Shown here: positions 11,897-22,298 of the stretch, piece after piece
How the letters are laid out: each line of letters starts with the position of its first letter
How positions within the stretch are numbered: position 1 is the first letter of the stretch
NCBI GenBank assembly: GCA_013339895.1
Contig: JABACO010000018.1
Location: 1,049,453 to 1,113,452 of the forward strand
Direction: 5' to 3'
DNA length: 64,000 bases
DNA from: Ephydatia muelleri
Taxonomy: Eukaryota > Porifera > Demospongiae > Spongillida > Spongillidae
Notes under the pieces: model-generated
What the model saw: the letters and a program-made list of their open reading frames with translations, nothing else
What the model was told of the DNA's origin: nothing
The model's database searches: none
Made by a program: the position numbers and the translations under genes

Positions 11897-12190
11897 GCAC
11901 ACATGCACACACACAATCATCATGGTAATTCACTTTATTAATAAATAAAAGTAGTAAAATTGCATTTATTCACACACACACACACTTCAACTCGACGTTA
12001 TCTGTAATGTTTGCTGAACGTAATTCGGTTGTTCGCATCACTCTCTAGAGGGGGCGTTGGAGAGGAGGCGTATGCGCCCTGCCCTCTGACCACACCCTCT
12101 TATTTATCTACTGTATCTTCTCCTACTTACTAATATTAACACGTACTTGTAATCACCGCCACGTTGTTGAATTCTTATATAGTACATTCC
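11066..12190. other. Non-coding; CA microsatellite at about 11845-11893
   Basis: No gene seen. 11450-11765 is the distal part of the inverted duplication. The CA tract follows, then unique sequence leading to the promoter of the gene at 12300. Confidence 0.6.
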
Positions 12191-12191
12191 A

Positions 12192-12267
12192 TGACCTTAT
12201 GTAAAGGTCAAACTATTGCTCACGTGATACGAATGAATGAGATAAATAAGCAAACCTCAATCACGTG
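12192..12267 (+). promoter_or_regulatory. Candidate promoter elements: everted TGACCT/AGGTCA and two CACGTG E-boxes
   Basis: TGACCT at 12192 and AGGTCA at 12205 form an everted pair of nuclear-receptor half-sites with 7 bp between. Perfect CACGTG boxes (bHLH-ZIP type) occur at 12221 and 12262, within 80 bp of the start codon at 12300. Seen in sequence; function is inference. Confidence 0.4.
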
Positions 12268-12299
12268 TAATCGTATTTTCGGCTAAAGTTATTCTTGCG

Positions 12300-13502
12300 A
12301 TGCTATCGCTGCCTGTAGCACTCCAGCTAGCATTAACCATATGCTTAGCTACGGGGCAGGTGCTTCCACATGACCCCCTGGACCACCTGCAAGCTCACCT
12401 TGAGACCGTGGGCACAGATCAAGCAGCCTCGCCATGGAAACAGTTTGTGGTCGAAAATACCTCCCAGAAGGCTAAAACGATACAGGCCAGTTTCTCAGCC
12501 AAGGGCAACTCGGGTGCCCCGTCCGTCTTGTTATTTCACGAAGACAAATGTCTGTTAAGTTCCCTCGCCGGTCTAGAATGGAACTCGTCCGTCACTGTTC
12601 CCGGCGCCGTTGTGTTGGCAGTAGCTAGCGCGACGTTACCGATTTTGCTCGAGGGCTACAAGGCCGCAACGTTTAGCGACCCAATCAAGGGAGTGTTAAA
12701 GGACGGAGACCTGTTCGACCCAGTCTTCAAGGGATACGAGACAGCGAGCTTGAAGGGTCTGCTCACCACGCTGCCAGCGGATTCCAGCACCGAGTTGGAG
12801 GGCTTGGGGACACGAGGCAGAGTTGCCGTCCAGTTCACCAAATCCCTCCTGGGGCCGCAGGCTTCGACCGAGGCGTGGAGGGACGCGCTCATGTCTGTCG
12901 GCGTAGAAGACTTCTCTTTCGATGACCGCCAAGGGCTCGTGACGACGCTGAAGCACGTCTCCAACTTTGGTGTGGCCATGATTCACCTGATGCGGAACGC
13001 CCAGGGTTCCCGCGTGAATGAGAAGGAGCGCCTTCCGCTTTCCCGCCACCGCTATGTGTTCGGATGGTGGCTCAATTGTGCGCAGCAGCCCGACAGCGAG
13101 GTCGAATGCCTCCTGCCGCATCTCCCCCGGGACACCATCTTCAGCGTCAGCCCGACCCTGAGGGTATACGTGAGTCCATCCCTCTCGCTGGCAATGGTGG
13201 TGCTCTACTCTGCGCAAGGAGAGTCACAGCAGCGAACAAGCGTTGTTGAGGTTTTGGAGCAGGACAAGGATATCTGGCAGCACCTGTACGGAACGTTGGT
13301 TCCCACTGGCGAGGGCGGGGGATTGAGTGAGGAGAAGGAGGCCACCTGGTGGACGATGATGTGGAGCTTGCTCTGGTTTCTCGTGTTCACCTTGTCAAGC
13401 CATCTGTGGGTCTATTGGATCATGCACCTTCTCTGGTACTGCTTTGCAGCTGTCTCCCGGCACGCCCACATCCCCAGACCAAAGACAGCCAAGGAAGAGT
13501 AA
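12300..13502 (+). CDS. Single-exon secretory-pathway protein, probable beta-lactamase-fold pseudoenzyme with C-terminal membrane anchor
   Basis: One uninterrupted 400-codon frame from ATG to TAA. Residues 1-20 form a signal peptide (LPVALQLALTICLATGQ). A hydrophobic segment near 350-385 (WSLLWFLVFTLSSHLWVYWI, then more aromatics) is followed by a short basic tail, so a type I membrane protein is likely. The middle can be laid on class-C beta-lactamase/penicillin-binding folds: FSDPIKGVL (usual DDPV), FKGYETASLKGLLT (usual ITIRHLLTHTSG), HVSNFGVAMIHLMRN (usual ARFG..LLL), then RYVFGWWLNC, LPRDTIFSV and LRVYVSPSLSLAMVVLYSA. Counting back from DPI, the catalytic S-x-x-K falls on a hydrophobic A-V-V-L stretch and the Y-x-N is replaced, so hydrolase chemistry is unlikely. 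Animal relatives with this fold include LACTB. Fold call is by eye; a structure prediction would decide it. Confidence 0.6.
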   Translation: MLSLPVALQLALTICLATGQVLPHDPLDHLQAHLETVGTDQAASPWKQFVVENTSQKAKTIQASFSAKGNSGAPSVLLFHEDKCLLSSLAGLEWNSSVTVPGAVVLAVASATLPILLEGYKAATFSDPIKGVLKDGDLFDPVFKGYETASLKGLLTTLPADSSTELEGLGTRGRVAVQFTKSLLGPQASTEAWRDALMSVGVEDFSFDDRQGLVTTLKHVSNFGVAMIHLMRNAQGSRVNEKERLPLSRHRYVFGWWLNCAQQPDSEVECLLPHLPRDTIFSVSPTLRVYVSPSLSLAMVVLYSAQGESQQRTSVVEVLEQDKDIWQHLYGTLVPTGEGGGLSEEKEATWWTMMWSLLWFLVFTLSSHLWVYWIMHLLWYCFAAVSRHAHIPRPKTAKEE

Positions 13503-13654
13503 ATCATTCTTCTTTGTGCTGGTGGGATACTAATATTTCGTAATTTTATCTTTATCCTATTGTTATTCTGTTGGTGGTGGTGGTTTGTTTTGCATACAAT
13601 TTAACAAAATCGTGCGTTGTCTAGGTGGCTGCACTTTTCAGCATGTCCGATTGT

Positions 13655-14089
13655 TCAGTTCATCCAGTGACTGTGGCCGTGTTGGGTCGTGGCCATGTCG
13701 CTTGTGGCTTGAGCGCTCTTCCCCAGACTCGCCCCTGGTTTGGGGAGTTTGGTTTTGATGTGGGCTGCTTTAATGCCCTTGCCGTAGTAAAGGTCGGCGT
13801 TGGGAGTCCACACCGTCTCTTTGAGAGCGTCCTGCTGCACCTTCTGCTGGTGTATGTGCGCACCTTGTCCGCTCATGTAAAGAGGGCCGGTCATGTGGCG
13901 AAGGGCCACGCCCCCACCGGCACGTCTCGATAACCTGATCCTCTGCTCGCTTTCCCCCGTCTCCCAACTGCACACGTGCCGCAGATCGGTCCCAGGGCGC
14001 CTAGCTGCAATGTCCGAGTCTTCTTCGGCAGCGTCCCCTTCTGCGCGTGCGGAAGGTAGAGGGGGCGTGGCAGGACTGCCGGCTTCCAT
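13655..14089 (-). CDS. Uncharacterised small basic protein, 144 aa
   Basis: Reading frame from ATG at 14089 to the stop at 13655. The open frame extends upstream to a stop near 14246 but contains no further ATG. The first third is Ala/Pro/Glu-rich and disordered. The rest contains GGGVALRHMTGPLYMSGQGA, QQKVQQDALKETVWTPNADL and YYGKGIKAAHIKTKLPKP, an orderly Lys/Gly/Tyr-rich composition without a signal peptide or membrane segment. I do not recognise the family; small axonemal microtubule-associated proteins can look like this, but that is a guess. It converges on the 12300 gene (152 bp between stops) and diverges from MATE gene A, sharing about 530 bp of upstream sequence. Confidence 0.6.
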   Translation of the reverse strand: MEAGSPATPPLPSARAEGDAAEEDSDIAARRPGTDLRHVCSWETGESEQRIRLSRRAGGGVALRHMTGPLYMSGQGAHIHQQKVQQDALKETVWTPNADLYYGKGIKAAHIKTKLPKPGASLGKSAQATSDMATTQHGHSHWMN

Positions 14090-14621
14090 CGACCGTTGGT
14101 CGGTTTTAGTCGCTCGTTTCTTGTGCCTTGTAAGGACGTAGGATTTGAGAGGACTTGGGACAGCGAACTGGCTGGAGTGGCTGGAACTCGGAGGATCAGT
14201 CGAGTTTGCGAAGTTCAAAGTGATGCGCTTCGTGGTGACTGCTTCCTACACAGTGTGTGGAGCAGTTCTTACAAATGGACATACGAAACACACGCTTACT
14301 CGTTCCGTCATGCTGCGTGTGGCTCTTCAATTAGTCCCGCCCCTCACCTTGGTCTCGTGCCCAGATTGACTTTGCGGAAACTTTGGTGTTATTTAATTAA
14401 TTAATGATACACCAATGAAAACATCAGCTGAGCGATAAATAGGTCACCATCGAACCGTTTGCGGTCAATTTGCAAAAATAAACGCATCGCTTCAGTGCGT
14501 GAGAACTCTTTCGTTGCAACTGGTGGTTTGTGATATTCAGACTAGCTCTAAGCAAAGGTCGGACAGCTGAGAATTAAATCTAATTTTGCTGACGCGCATC
14601 TCCGTACAGGTAGACAAATCG
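14090..14621. promoter_or_regulatory. Shared upstream region of two divergent genes
   Basis: 532 bp between the minus-strand start at 14089 and the MATE-A start at 14622. No clear TATA box seen. Presumed bidirectional promoter from position only. Confidence 0.35.
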
Positions 14622-15034
14622 ATGGCTACGGAAACTTCGCTGCCTAAAGGATGGAAGTGGAAGAGGATGGCCAGAGAGGCTCTGAAGGGGTGGATCAAGC
14701 AGGAATGCATTTCCATGCTGAAGCTAGTGCTCCCCATTGTGAGTTCGCAACCTTTGCACGGAGAACGTCCTTCCGCCTCCTCTGACACCACTCTTTTGAC
14801 CCCTCCCACCCTGCCTTTCTCAGTTCTGCACGACCGTATTCACGCAAATAATTTTTCTAATCTCGCTGGTGTTCATGGGTCAGATAAGTGGAGGGGTCCT
14901 GGAGATAGATGCTGCAGGTCTGTTTTTTTTTTTGTTTTTTTTTTTGCACCAGTGTTAAGTGATTCACACATGATTTATCTGTAGGACTGGCAGTTGCTGT
15001 GAGCTATCTAGCTCTTTCTCTCTCTCTCTCTCTC

Positions 15035-15075
<41 letters not shown>

Positions 15076-18000
15076 TCTCCTCCTCTCCTCCCTCCCTCCC
15101 TCCCTCCCTCCCTCCCTCCCTCCCTCCCTCCCTCCCTCCCTCCCTCCCTCCCTCCCTCCCTCCCTCTCTCTCCCTCCCTCCCTTCCTCCCTCCCTCCCTT
15201 CCTCCCTCCCTCCCTCCCTTCCATTTCTTTCAAACCCAAGATGCAACCGTTTCATCTGGCTAGGACCCTCTAATGGATGACATTTCAGCAAACCCTTTTA
15301 CTTTCTCTGCCTTCCTCTTTAGCTTATCAACGTCACAGCTATGGCCATTATAATCGGAATGGGCACAGCTATTGACACTCTGTGCTCTCAGGTGATCTTA
15401 GAAGGGTGGGTGTGGCATAGCCAGGGGTGTGTGAAGGTTTTAAATTGGTGTGAGAACTAGGTCTGGGGTTGAGGGCAGGTTAAGAATTGAGCAACAGGAA
15501 ATAGATTGGGAGATAGTAGAAAAAAATCTCCAAATACTTATACCAGCACACACACACACACACACACACACATGCACTCAAACATGCACTCAAACATGCA
15601 TTCATGCACACACACACACCACACACACACGGAACACACATAACACACACATACCTACACAAGGCATTTGGTCTCAAGTATTACAAAAGAGTGGGAATAG
15701 TACTACAACAAGGTACGTGGGTGCACACACAGAGGGAGTAGTGGAATTGAATGGTGCCGGGTCATTCTCCATCAATTGGGCCCACTTTTTTTACACCATA
15801 TTAACTAATGTAAATTTTCAATTTTCCTTATAGTGTACACTTTCACTTAATATATGTATACCAAAAACCTCTTCGTTATGAAAATATCGAGCACGGAATA
15901 TTTAATTACCGTTGTGACCTTTCATACTTTGCATTGATTTACCTACTTCCTGGTGGGAATGTGTATCATTTTTGAATGATCTGAATACCTGTATCACATT
16001 TAACTGTTTGATGAACTTAAAATTATTCATAGGGGTTAACAGGGTTGGCCATTATCACTAAATATTGGTAAAAATTTTATGGTTTGGAAGTACCATATCT
16101 CCAAATGACACCGAAACGGAAGGGTTACTAGTTTGTATCAGGATCACCTTACTTACCAAATCTGGTTCTGGGATTCTTAAGGGTGTGGCCATTACACCTT
16201 GCTAAACTCCTGACTTCATCACAACAGAGTTGGCTTGAAATATCAATAGTTGACCACAAAGTTTACTTAATGATACACCAAACATGGACAATGTACACAG
16301 TCTATTGTCGTTCTGCTAACAACCTTTTTGCTTCTGTCATTTCTCTGACAAACTAAGCAAAGTTGACCCTGTTACAGCCACAGGGCGCACATACACGTTA
16401 ACAAAGAAAGAAATGACAGAAGCAAAAAGGTTGTTAGCAGAACGACAATAGACTGTGTACATTGTCCATGTTTGGTGTATCATTAAGTAAACTTTGTGGT
16501 CAACTATTGATATTTCAAAGCCAACTCTGTTGTGATGAAGTCAGGAGTTTAGCAAGGTGTAATGGCCACACCCTTAAGAATCCCAGAACCGGATTTGGTA
16601 AGTAAGGTGATCCTGATACAAACTAGTAACCCTTCCGTTTTGGTGTCATTTGGAGATATGGTACTTCCAAACCATAAAATTTTTACCAATGTTTAGTGAT
16701 AATGGCCAACCCTGTTAACCCCTATGAATAATTTTAAGTTCATCAAACAGTTAAATGTGATACAGGTATTCAGATCATTCAAAAATGATGCACATTCCCA
16801 CCAGGAAGTAGGTAAATCAATGCAAAGTATGAAAGGTCACAACGGTAATTAAATATTCCGTGCTCGATATTTTCATAACGAAGAGGTTTGTGGTATACAT
16901 ATATTAAGTGAAAGTGTACACATCTATAAGGAGAATTGAAAATTAACATTAGTGTAAAAAAAAATGTGGGTCCAATTGATGGAGAATGACCCTGCCATGA
17001 CTCTGTGGTCCCGATGGATCCAGTCCTGGAAAGACAATCTGGTTCAGTCTCTAGATGGAATTTTTTTCCCCCCGGGTTTAACAGGGATCCTGATAGTTGG
17101 TCTGTCCCTCTTCCCCATCTGGGCACTGTGGCTGAACATGGAGTCTCTCCTCATGCTCCTTAATCAGGACAGCTGTGTGGTCAAGTGAGTTGCACATGCA
17201 ACCGAACATGCATGGCAGCCAACAAGACTCCATGTTTCTTCCAAAGGCTGACATCAGAGTACATCATTTCGTTCGGCTTTGCCCTGCCAGTACGTTGTCA
17301 CAAAGAGAAGGGTTCTTGTGGCCCTCCAGTCTAACCCCCTCCCCTCCTTCCCTCCTTGCAGTTTGTGATGCTTTACGTTTTGGTGTCAAAGTACTTGCAG
17401 GCACAGGTAAGGAAGGCCTGGGGACTTGCAACTCTGCTACTCTGCTGTGATTAATTCTCTCACTCACATGCACACAACATACACACTCATGCACACACAT
17501 GCACACATATGCACACACATCTATGCACACATACATACACATACTCACACACGCACACTCACTGCATGGACACACATCACACTCCACATGGGCACATGTC
17601 ATGCACACACACTCACAACGCACATCACACACTCACTCCACATGGGCACATGTCACACACACTCACAACACACATCACACACTCACGCTCCACATGGGCA
17701 CATGCCATGCACACACACTCACAACACACATCACACACTCACTCCACATGGGCACATGTCACACACACAACACACATCACACACTCACGCTCCACATGGG
17801 CACATGCCATGCACACACACTTGCGTGCATGTGTGATGTGGTGTGCCCACACATGCTCAAACTCATGCGTGCATGCTACATGTGTATTGCTCACCAACAA
17901 ATACAAAAACATTTGCACTGCACACACTTGCACACATATCTGTGCTCATACAACAATTTCACACACTAGAGCATTATCTTTGCGCTAGTGGTGGTTGGAT

Positions 18001-19392
18001 TCATCACAAATGCCCTAAATGTTGTTCTTGCTTCACTTTTTATTTATAAACTAGAACTGGGTTTCACGTTAGTTTCTCAAATTGTGATTTTTCTGTCATG
18101 ATACTCTCCCTCCCTCCCTCCCTCCCTCCCTCCCTCCCTCCCTCCCTCCCTCCCTCCCTCCCTCCCTCCCTCCCTCCCTCCCTCCCTCCAGGGGTGCAGT
18201 GTATGCCATGACTCTAAGTCAGACTGCAGCTCCCCTGTTCCTGTTGGCCGCCATGTGGGCCTGGGGACTCCACAAGCAGACGTGGGGAGGGTGGAGTTGG
18301 GAGAGTCTGGTGGACTGGTGGACCTTCACCAAACTGGCCATCCCAGGCTTGCTCATGGTGGGGCTTTGAGTGGTGGAGCTATGAGATTGGCATTGTGGTG
18401 GTGGGAGCCATTGACAAGACCCAGCTTGGAATTTACATCATAGCTCTAAATATAGCCACCATTCTGTTCATGGTAAGCTTTGAAGGATGGGGAAGGGGCT
18501 GAGAGGGGAGGGACTAGAAGGGGAGGGGCTGGAATAGGTGCTAGGGGAGGGGCTACAATGAGGTGTTGGAAGAAGATGTGAGGTGAAGTTACATGTGAGA
18601 TTGGAAAGGGTGAGGTCATATAGTGTGAGTGTTGCATCCCCGCCCACTACAGTGGTGCGTACATATGGTTTGGCACCGCCCACTACAGTGGTGCGTACAT
18701 ATGGTTTGGCACCGCCAACTACCACCTGACTGGTAATAAGCCACTCCCACTCCAATGGTAGGTTCCCCTAGCTATAGCCGGAGCAGTAACTGTGCGTGTG
18801 GGCAATGAGCTGGGGGCAGGGAATCCCCACAAGGCAAAGAGAGTCATCTACATAGCAGCCATAATGACAGGTAAGATGTTTGTTGTTATTTTTGTTGTGT
18901 TGTTGTTGTTGTTGTTGGTGGTGGTGGTAGTGGTAGGGGTGGGGGTGTGGTGTGTGCAGCCTCTGGTGGGGGTAGCCTCTGGTGGGGGTGTGGTATGTAC
19001 AGCTTCTGGTGGGGGTGTGGTGTGTGCAGCCTCTGGTGGGGGTGTGGTGTGTACAGCCTCTGGTGGGGGTGTGGTGTGTACAGCCTCTGGTGGGGGGTGT
19101 GGTATGTGCAGCCTCTGGTGGGGGTGTGGTATGTGCAGCCTCTGGTGGGGGTGTGGTATGTGCAGCCTCTGGTGGGGGGTGTGGTATGTGCAGCCTCTGG
19201 TGGGGGTGTGGTATGTGCAGCCTCTGGTGGGGGTGTGGTATGTGCAGCCTCTGGTGGTACGTACATTGAACACATCCATGTGCAGTGTGTGAGGTAACAG
19301 TGGCGGCTGTGATGCTCCAGGTCCTGAAACACAAGATTGGTAGAGCCTTCACATCCGACGAGTAAGCCCATGTACATCTGCACTTATTACTA

Positions 19393-19439
<47 letters not shown>

Positions 19440-19609
19440 CATGCACGCACACACACAATGACGTGCAAACATAAATATACAGTAACACAGAGACATTCAA
19501 AGCACAAAAACACACACATACGCACACGCGTCAACACATCACATGTGCCCGCTACATTGTGCCACTCTGGAAGCTGCAGTGCATGTGAGGTGGATGTGTG
19601 CTGAGATGC

Positions 19610-19657
<48 letters not shown>

Positions 19658-22298
19658 TTTCAAATCGCAGGGAGGTGATTAGTGGAGTTGCCACCATGAT
19701 GAATATGTTGTCTGTGTTTATGTATGCAGACCATTCTCAGGTAAGGATGTTGCTGTTTTCTGTTGGTCATTTCCTGGAACCCTCTCCCTCTCCCCCCTCT
19801 CTCTCTACCCTCTCCCTCTCTTCCCTCTCCCTCTCCCCTCCCTCTCTACCCTCTCCCTCTCCTCTCCTCCACCATCTCCTCCTCCCTCTTCCTCTCTACT
19901 CCCTCTCCTCGCTCTCCCTTTCCCCCTTCCTCTCCTCCTCCTCCCTCTCTACCCTCTCCCTCTCCTCCTCCCTCTCTACCCTCTCCCTCGCCTCCTCCCT
20001 CTCTACTAACCCATCCTTCCCTCCTCCTCCTCCCTCTCTACCCTCTCCCTCTCCTCCTCCCTCTCTACCCTCTCCCTCTCCTCCTCCCTCTCTACCCTCT
20101 CCCTCTCCTCCTCCCTCGCTAACCCTCTCCCTCTCCTCCTCCCTCTCTACCCTCTCCCTCTCCTCCTCCCTCTCTAACCCTCTCCCTCTCCTCCTCCCTC
20201 TCTACCCTCTCCCTCTCCTCCTCCCTCTCTAACCCTCTACCCTCTCCTCCTCCTCCCCTCTCTAACCCTCTCCCTCTCCTCCTCCCTCTCTATACCCTCT
20301 CCCTCTCCTCCTCCCTCTCTAACCCTCTCCCTCTCCTCCCTCTCTAACCCTCCTCTCCCTCTACCCTCTCCCTCTCCTCCCTCTGAGTCTCTACCCTCTC
20401 CCTCTCCTCCTCCCTCTCCTCTTCCCTCTCCCCTTTCCCTCCCTCTTCCTTCCTCTCCCTTCCCCGCCCTCTCCCTTCCCTCCTCTCCCGTTCCCCTCCC
20501 TCTCCCTTCCCCTCCCTCTCCTCATCCCTCTCCCTTCCCTCCCTCTTCCTTCTTACTCCTTCCCCGCCCTCTCCCTTCCCCTCCCTCTCCCTTCCCCTCC
20601 CTCTCCCTTCCCCTGCCCTCATCCCTCTCCTCTCTCGCTCTCCTTCTCCCGCCTCTTCCTCCGTCTCCTCTCTTCTCGCCTTCCCCCTCCCTTCTCACCT
20701 CTGCTCTCCTCTCTCACGTGCCTCTCTCCTTTCTCCCTCCCATCTCCTCGTCTCCACATCCTCCTCCCCTTCCCCTCCTCTCCTCACCTCTCCCTTCCCT
20801 CTCTCTCTTCCTACTCCTCTTCTCTACTCCTTCTTGATCCTCTCCCTTCCCCTCCCTCTCCTTATCTCCTCCTCCCTTTCCCTCTTCCTCTCTCCTCTCT
20901 TTCTCTCTCCTCCCAGTGTATCTTAGGAGGTGTTCTTCGCGGCTCAGGGAGGCAGTTGGCTGGAGCTGTCACTAACTTCATATCCTTTTACGTAGTCGGA
21001 CAGCCCATTGGCATATCTCTGGCTTTGGTTGGAAGACTGGGTGCAATGGGCCACTGGATTGGCTTGCTGTGTGGAGCATTTCTGCAGGTCAAGTGCCATC
21101 GTTTCTAACTTCCTTGCTTAGCTGTTGATTATCAGTGCAGTATTCCTGTTGGAATATGGACCGCGTCAGACATCATCAGTTTGTATGCCAGCAACAATCA
21201 TGGCTTGAATCACAATATACATGTATCTTTCTGCATTACAGTGTATACAACAACTCACTATTCCTGTTCAATTTGTTAAATTGATTGTTATTGCCAAAAT
21301 GTCCCCATGATTACAAAAGTAATGTTTTTGTTTTTTTTTTGCAATCCTTGCCTGTATTTAACCCCATAGTTCTCAACCTTAATTTACACTCCCTACCACT
21401 CCCACAGACATGCTGCTATATCTTCATGTTATCAAGAACTGATTGGGAGCAGCAATCTCTGAAGGTGAGTAGTCTGGGGACTAGCTGCCGAGTGGTCTGT
21501 ACTATAATACAGAGCTGGGTATTGGGACTGCACAGGCTATGAAGAATGCCAATATGGACGACATAAGAGTTTCCTTTAAGAAGGAGAGGGATGGGGAGGA
21601 GTTACAGAAAGAGACAGTGGCATTTAGTGGCAATACGGACAGACTAGGGTCTCATGAGCAAGACGAGGACAGGAACTCTCCTTGTGGTGCAGGGGAAGAG
21701 GCAGCTGCAACCGAAGTGTGTGACGATGATGGGGAGGATGGAGGCCCAAGCACCAAGGACAAGGAGGAAGGTAAGTGAACCGTACTGATTCCAATTAATG
21801 TCAGTGGCTGAAAACTGTGAATAGGTCCTGAGGATGCTGTTGCTACTGGCAACAAAGGTCATGACCATTTGAGAGCAGCTGCTGCCATGTCAAAAACGAA
21901 ATTGGTCTTGTACAGAAGCATTTTCCTTACATTTGGCATTGCCATTCTTGTGGGCGGGGGTAGTGAGCAGCCGATTCCTTGTTGCCAAGGGAAACACTAC
22001 AGATTGTGAATCGAGCAATGTTTCTGCACTTCACATTGTCCTAACTCCATCTACCGTTCCTGAAAATTTCCCTCCTACTACCAATGATGTTGCTTCCTTC
22101 TTTTCCACATCACTCAACATGCACACACCATCGACACAGCCGTCAGCTGCTTCGTCAGACCTCACTGCTCCCTCTTTCACACCATCACCATCCCCAAAAC
22201 CGTCACCACCAAACACTCTCCTGTCCTCCTCTTTCAGCATCACATCATCTGCCAACCCATCAGTGTTATGTGCATTCTGTTCAGCAGCGTACGGGTGA
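14622..22298 (+). CDS. MATE-family (SLC47-like) multidrug/toxin extrusion transporter, gene A
   Basis: Seventeen exons: 14622-14738, 14824-14917, 14985-14998, 15323-15391, 15664-15712, 17085-17184, 17247-17289, 17362-17406, 17970-18067, 18192-18472, 18762-18870, 19286-19361, 19671-19740, 20917-21087, 21408-21464, 21536-21770, 21825-22298. All junctions are GT-AG with matching phase. Signatures: MGTAIDTLCSQAFG, ALWLNMESLLMLLNQD, AAMWAWGLHKQTWGGWSWES, TVRVGNELGAGNP and GGVLRGSGRQLAGAVTNF, the diagnostic MATE blocks; the family exports organic cations by H+/Na+ antiport through 12-13 helices. An acidic linker (exon 16) precedes a thirteenth helix and a long Ser/Pro-rich tail. Two one-base G insertions, in the G-run 18360-18363 (exon 10, makes a TGA) and near 21955-21960 (exon 17), break the frame. 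Removing both gives exactly 2,100 nt (699 aa), so homopolymer errors in the assembly are as likely as true inactivation. Confidence 0.9.
15017..15222. repeat. (CT)n/(CCCT)n microsatellite in MATE-A intron 3
   Basis: A CT dinucleotide tract passes into a CCCT tract. Open frames across it on both strands are artefacts. Confidence 0.95.
15759..16992. mobile_element. 1.23-kb fold-back element with TGCC target duplication
   Basis: Two arms of about 580 bp are near-perfect reverse complements around a spacer of about 70 bp (16340-16407). Outer ends are GGGTCATTCTCCATCAATTG and its complement. TGCC flanks both sides (15755-15758 and 16993-16996), as expected for a target-site duplication. It lies in intron 5 of MATE-A and carries no supported ORF. 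It would form a long hairpin in the pre-mRNA. Confidence 0.9.
17560..17825. repeat. Minisatellite of CACATGGGCACATG-containing units
   Basis: About five imperfect units of roughly 55 bp, each with CTCCACATGGGCACATG embedded in CA-rich sequence. Lies in intron 8 of MATE-A. Confidence 0.8.
18106..18190. repeat. (CCCT)n tract directly before MATE-A exon 10 acceptor
   Basis: About 20 CCCT units run straight into the AG at 18190-18191, so the microsatellite is the polypyrimidine tract. The same position holds (CCCT)n in copies B, C and D. Confidence 0.95.
18646..18720. repeat. 36-bp tandem duplication
   Basis: CCCACTACAGTGGTGCGTAC plus the following 16 bp occurs twice in a row in MATE-A intron 10. 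Confidence 0.85.
18944..19256. repeat. ~29-bp G/T-rich minisatellite
   Basis: About ten units of GCAGCCTCTGGTGGGGGTGT with a variable TGTGGTATGT tail, in MATE-A intron 11. G-runs on one strand could form quadruplexes. Confidence 0.9.
19393..19655. repeat. (CA)n then (TG)n microsatellites in MATE-A intron 12
   Basis: CA tract at about 19393-19438 and TG tract at about 19612-19654 flank 170 bp of unique sequence. TG tracts occupy the same intron in copies B, C and D. Confidence 0.9.
19780..20915. repeat. 1.1-kb CT-rich minisatellite tract
   Basis: Units such as CCCTCTCCTCCTCCCTCTCT repeat imperfectly and end at the acceptor of MATE-A exon 14 (20917). Confidence 0.9.

Noticed and set aside
13655-14218. 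Extension of the small minus-strand gene to 14218
   Set aside because: The codon there is TTG; the first in-frame ATG is at 14089.
17426-17988. Three overlapping His/Thr-rich frames
   Set aside because: Intron 8 of MATE-A, CA-rich minisatellite.
18944-19256. Long open frames on both strands (Gly/Val-rich and Thr/Pro-rich)
   Set aside because: They follow the 29-bp repeat and shift with it; no start, splice or domain support.
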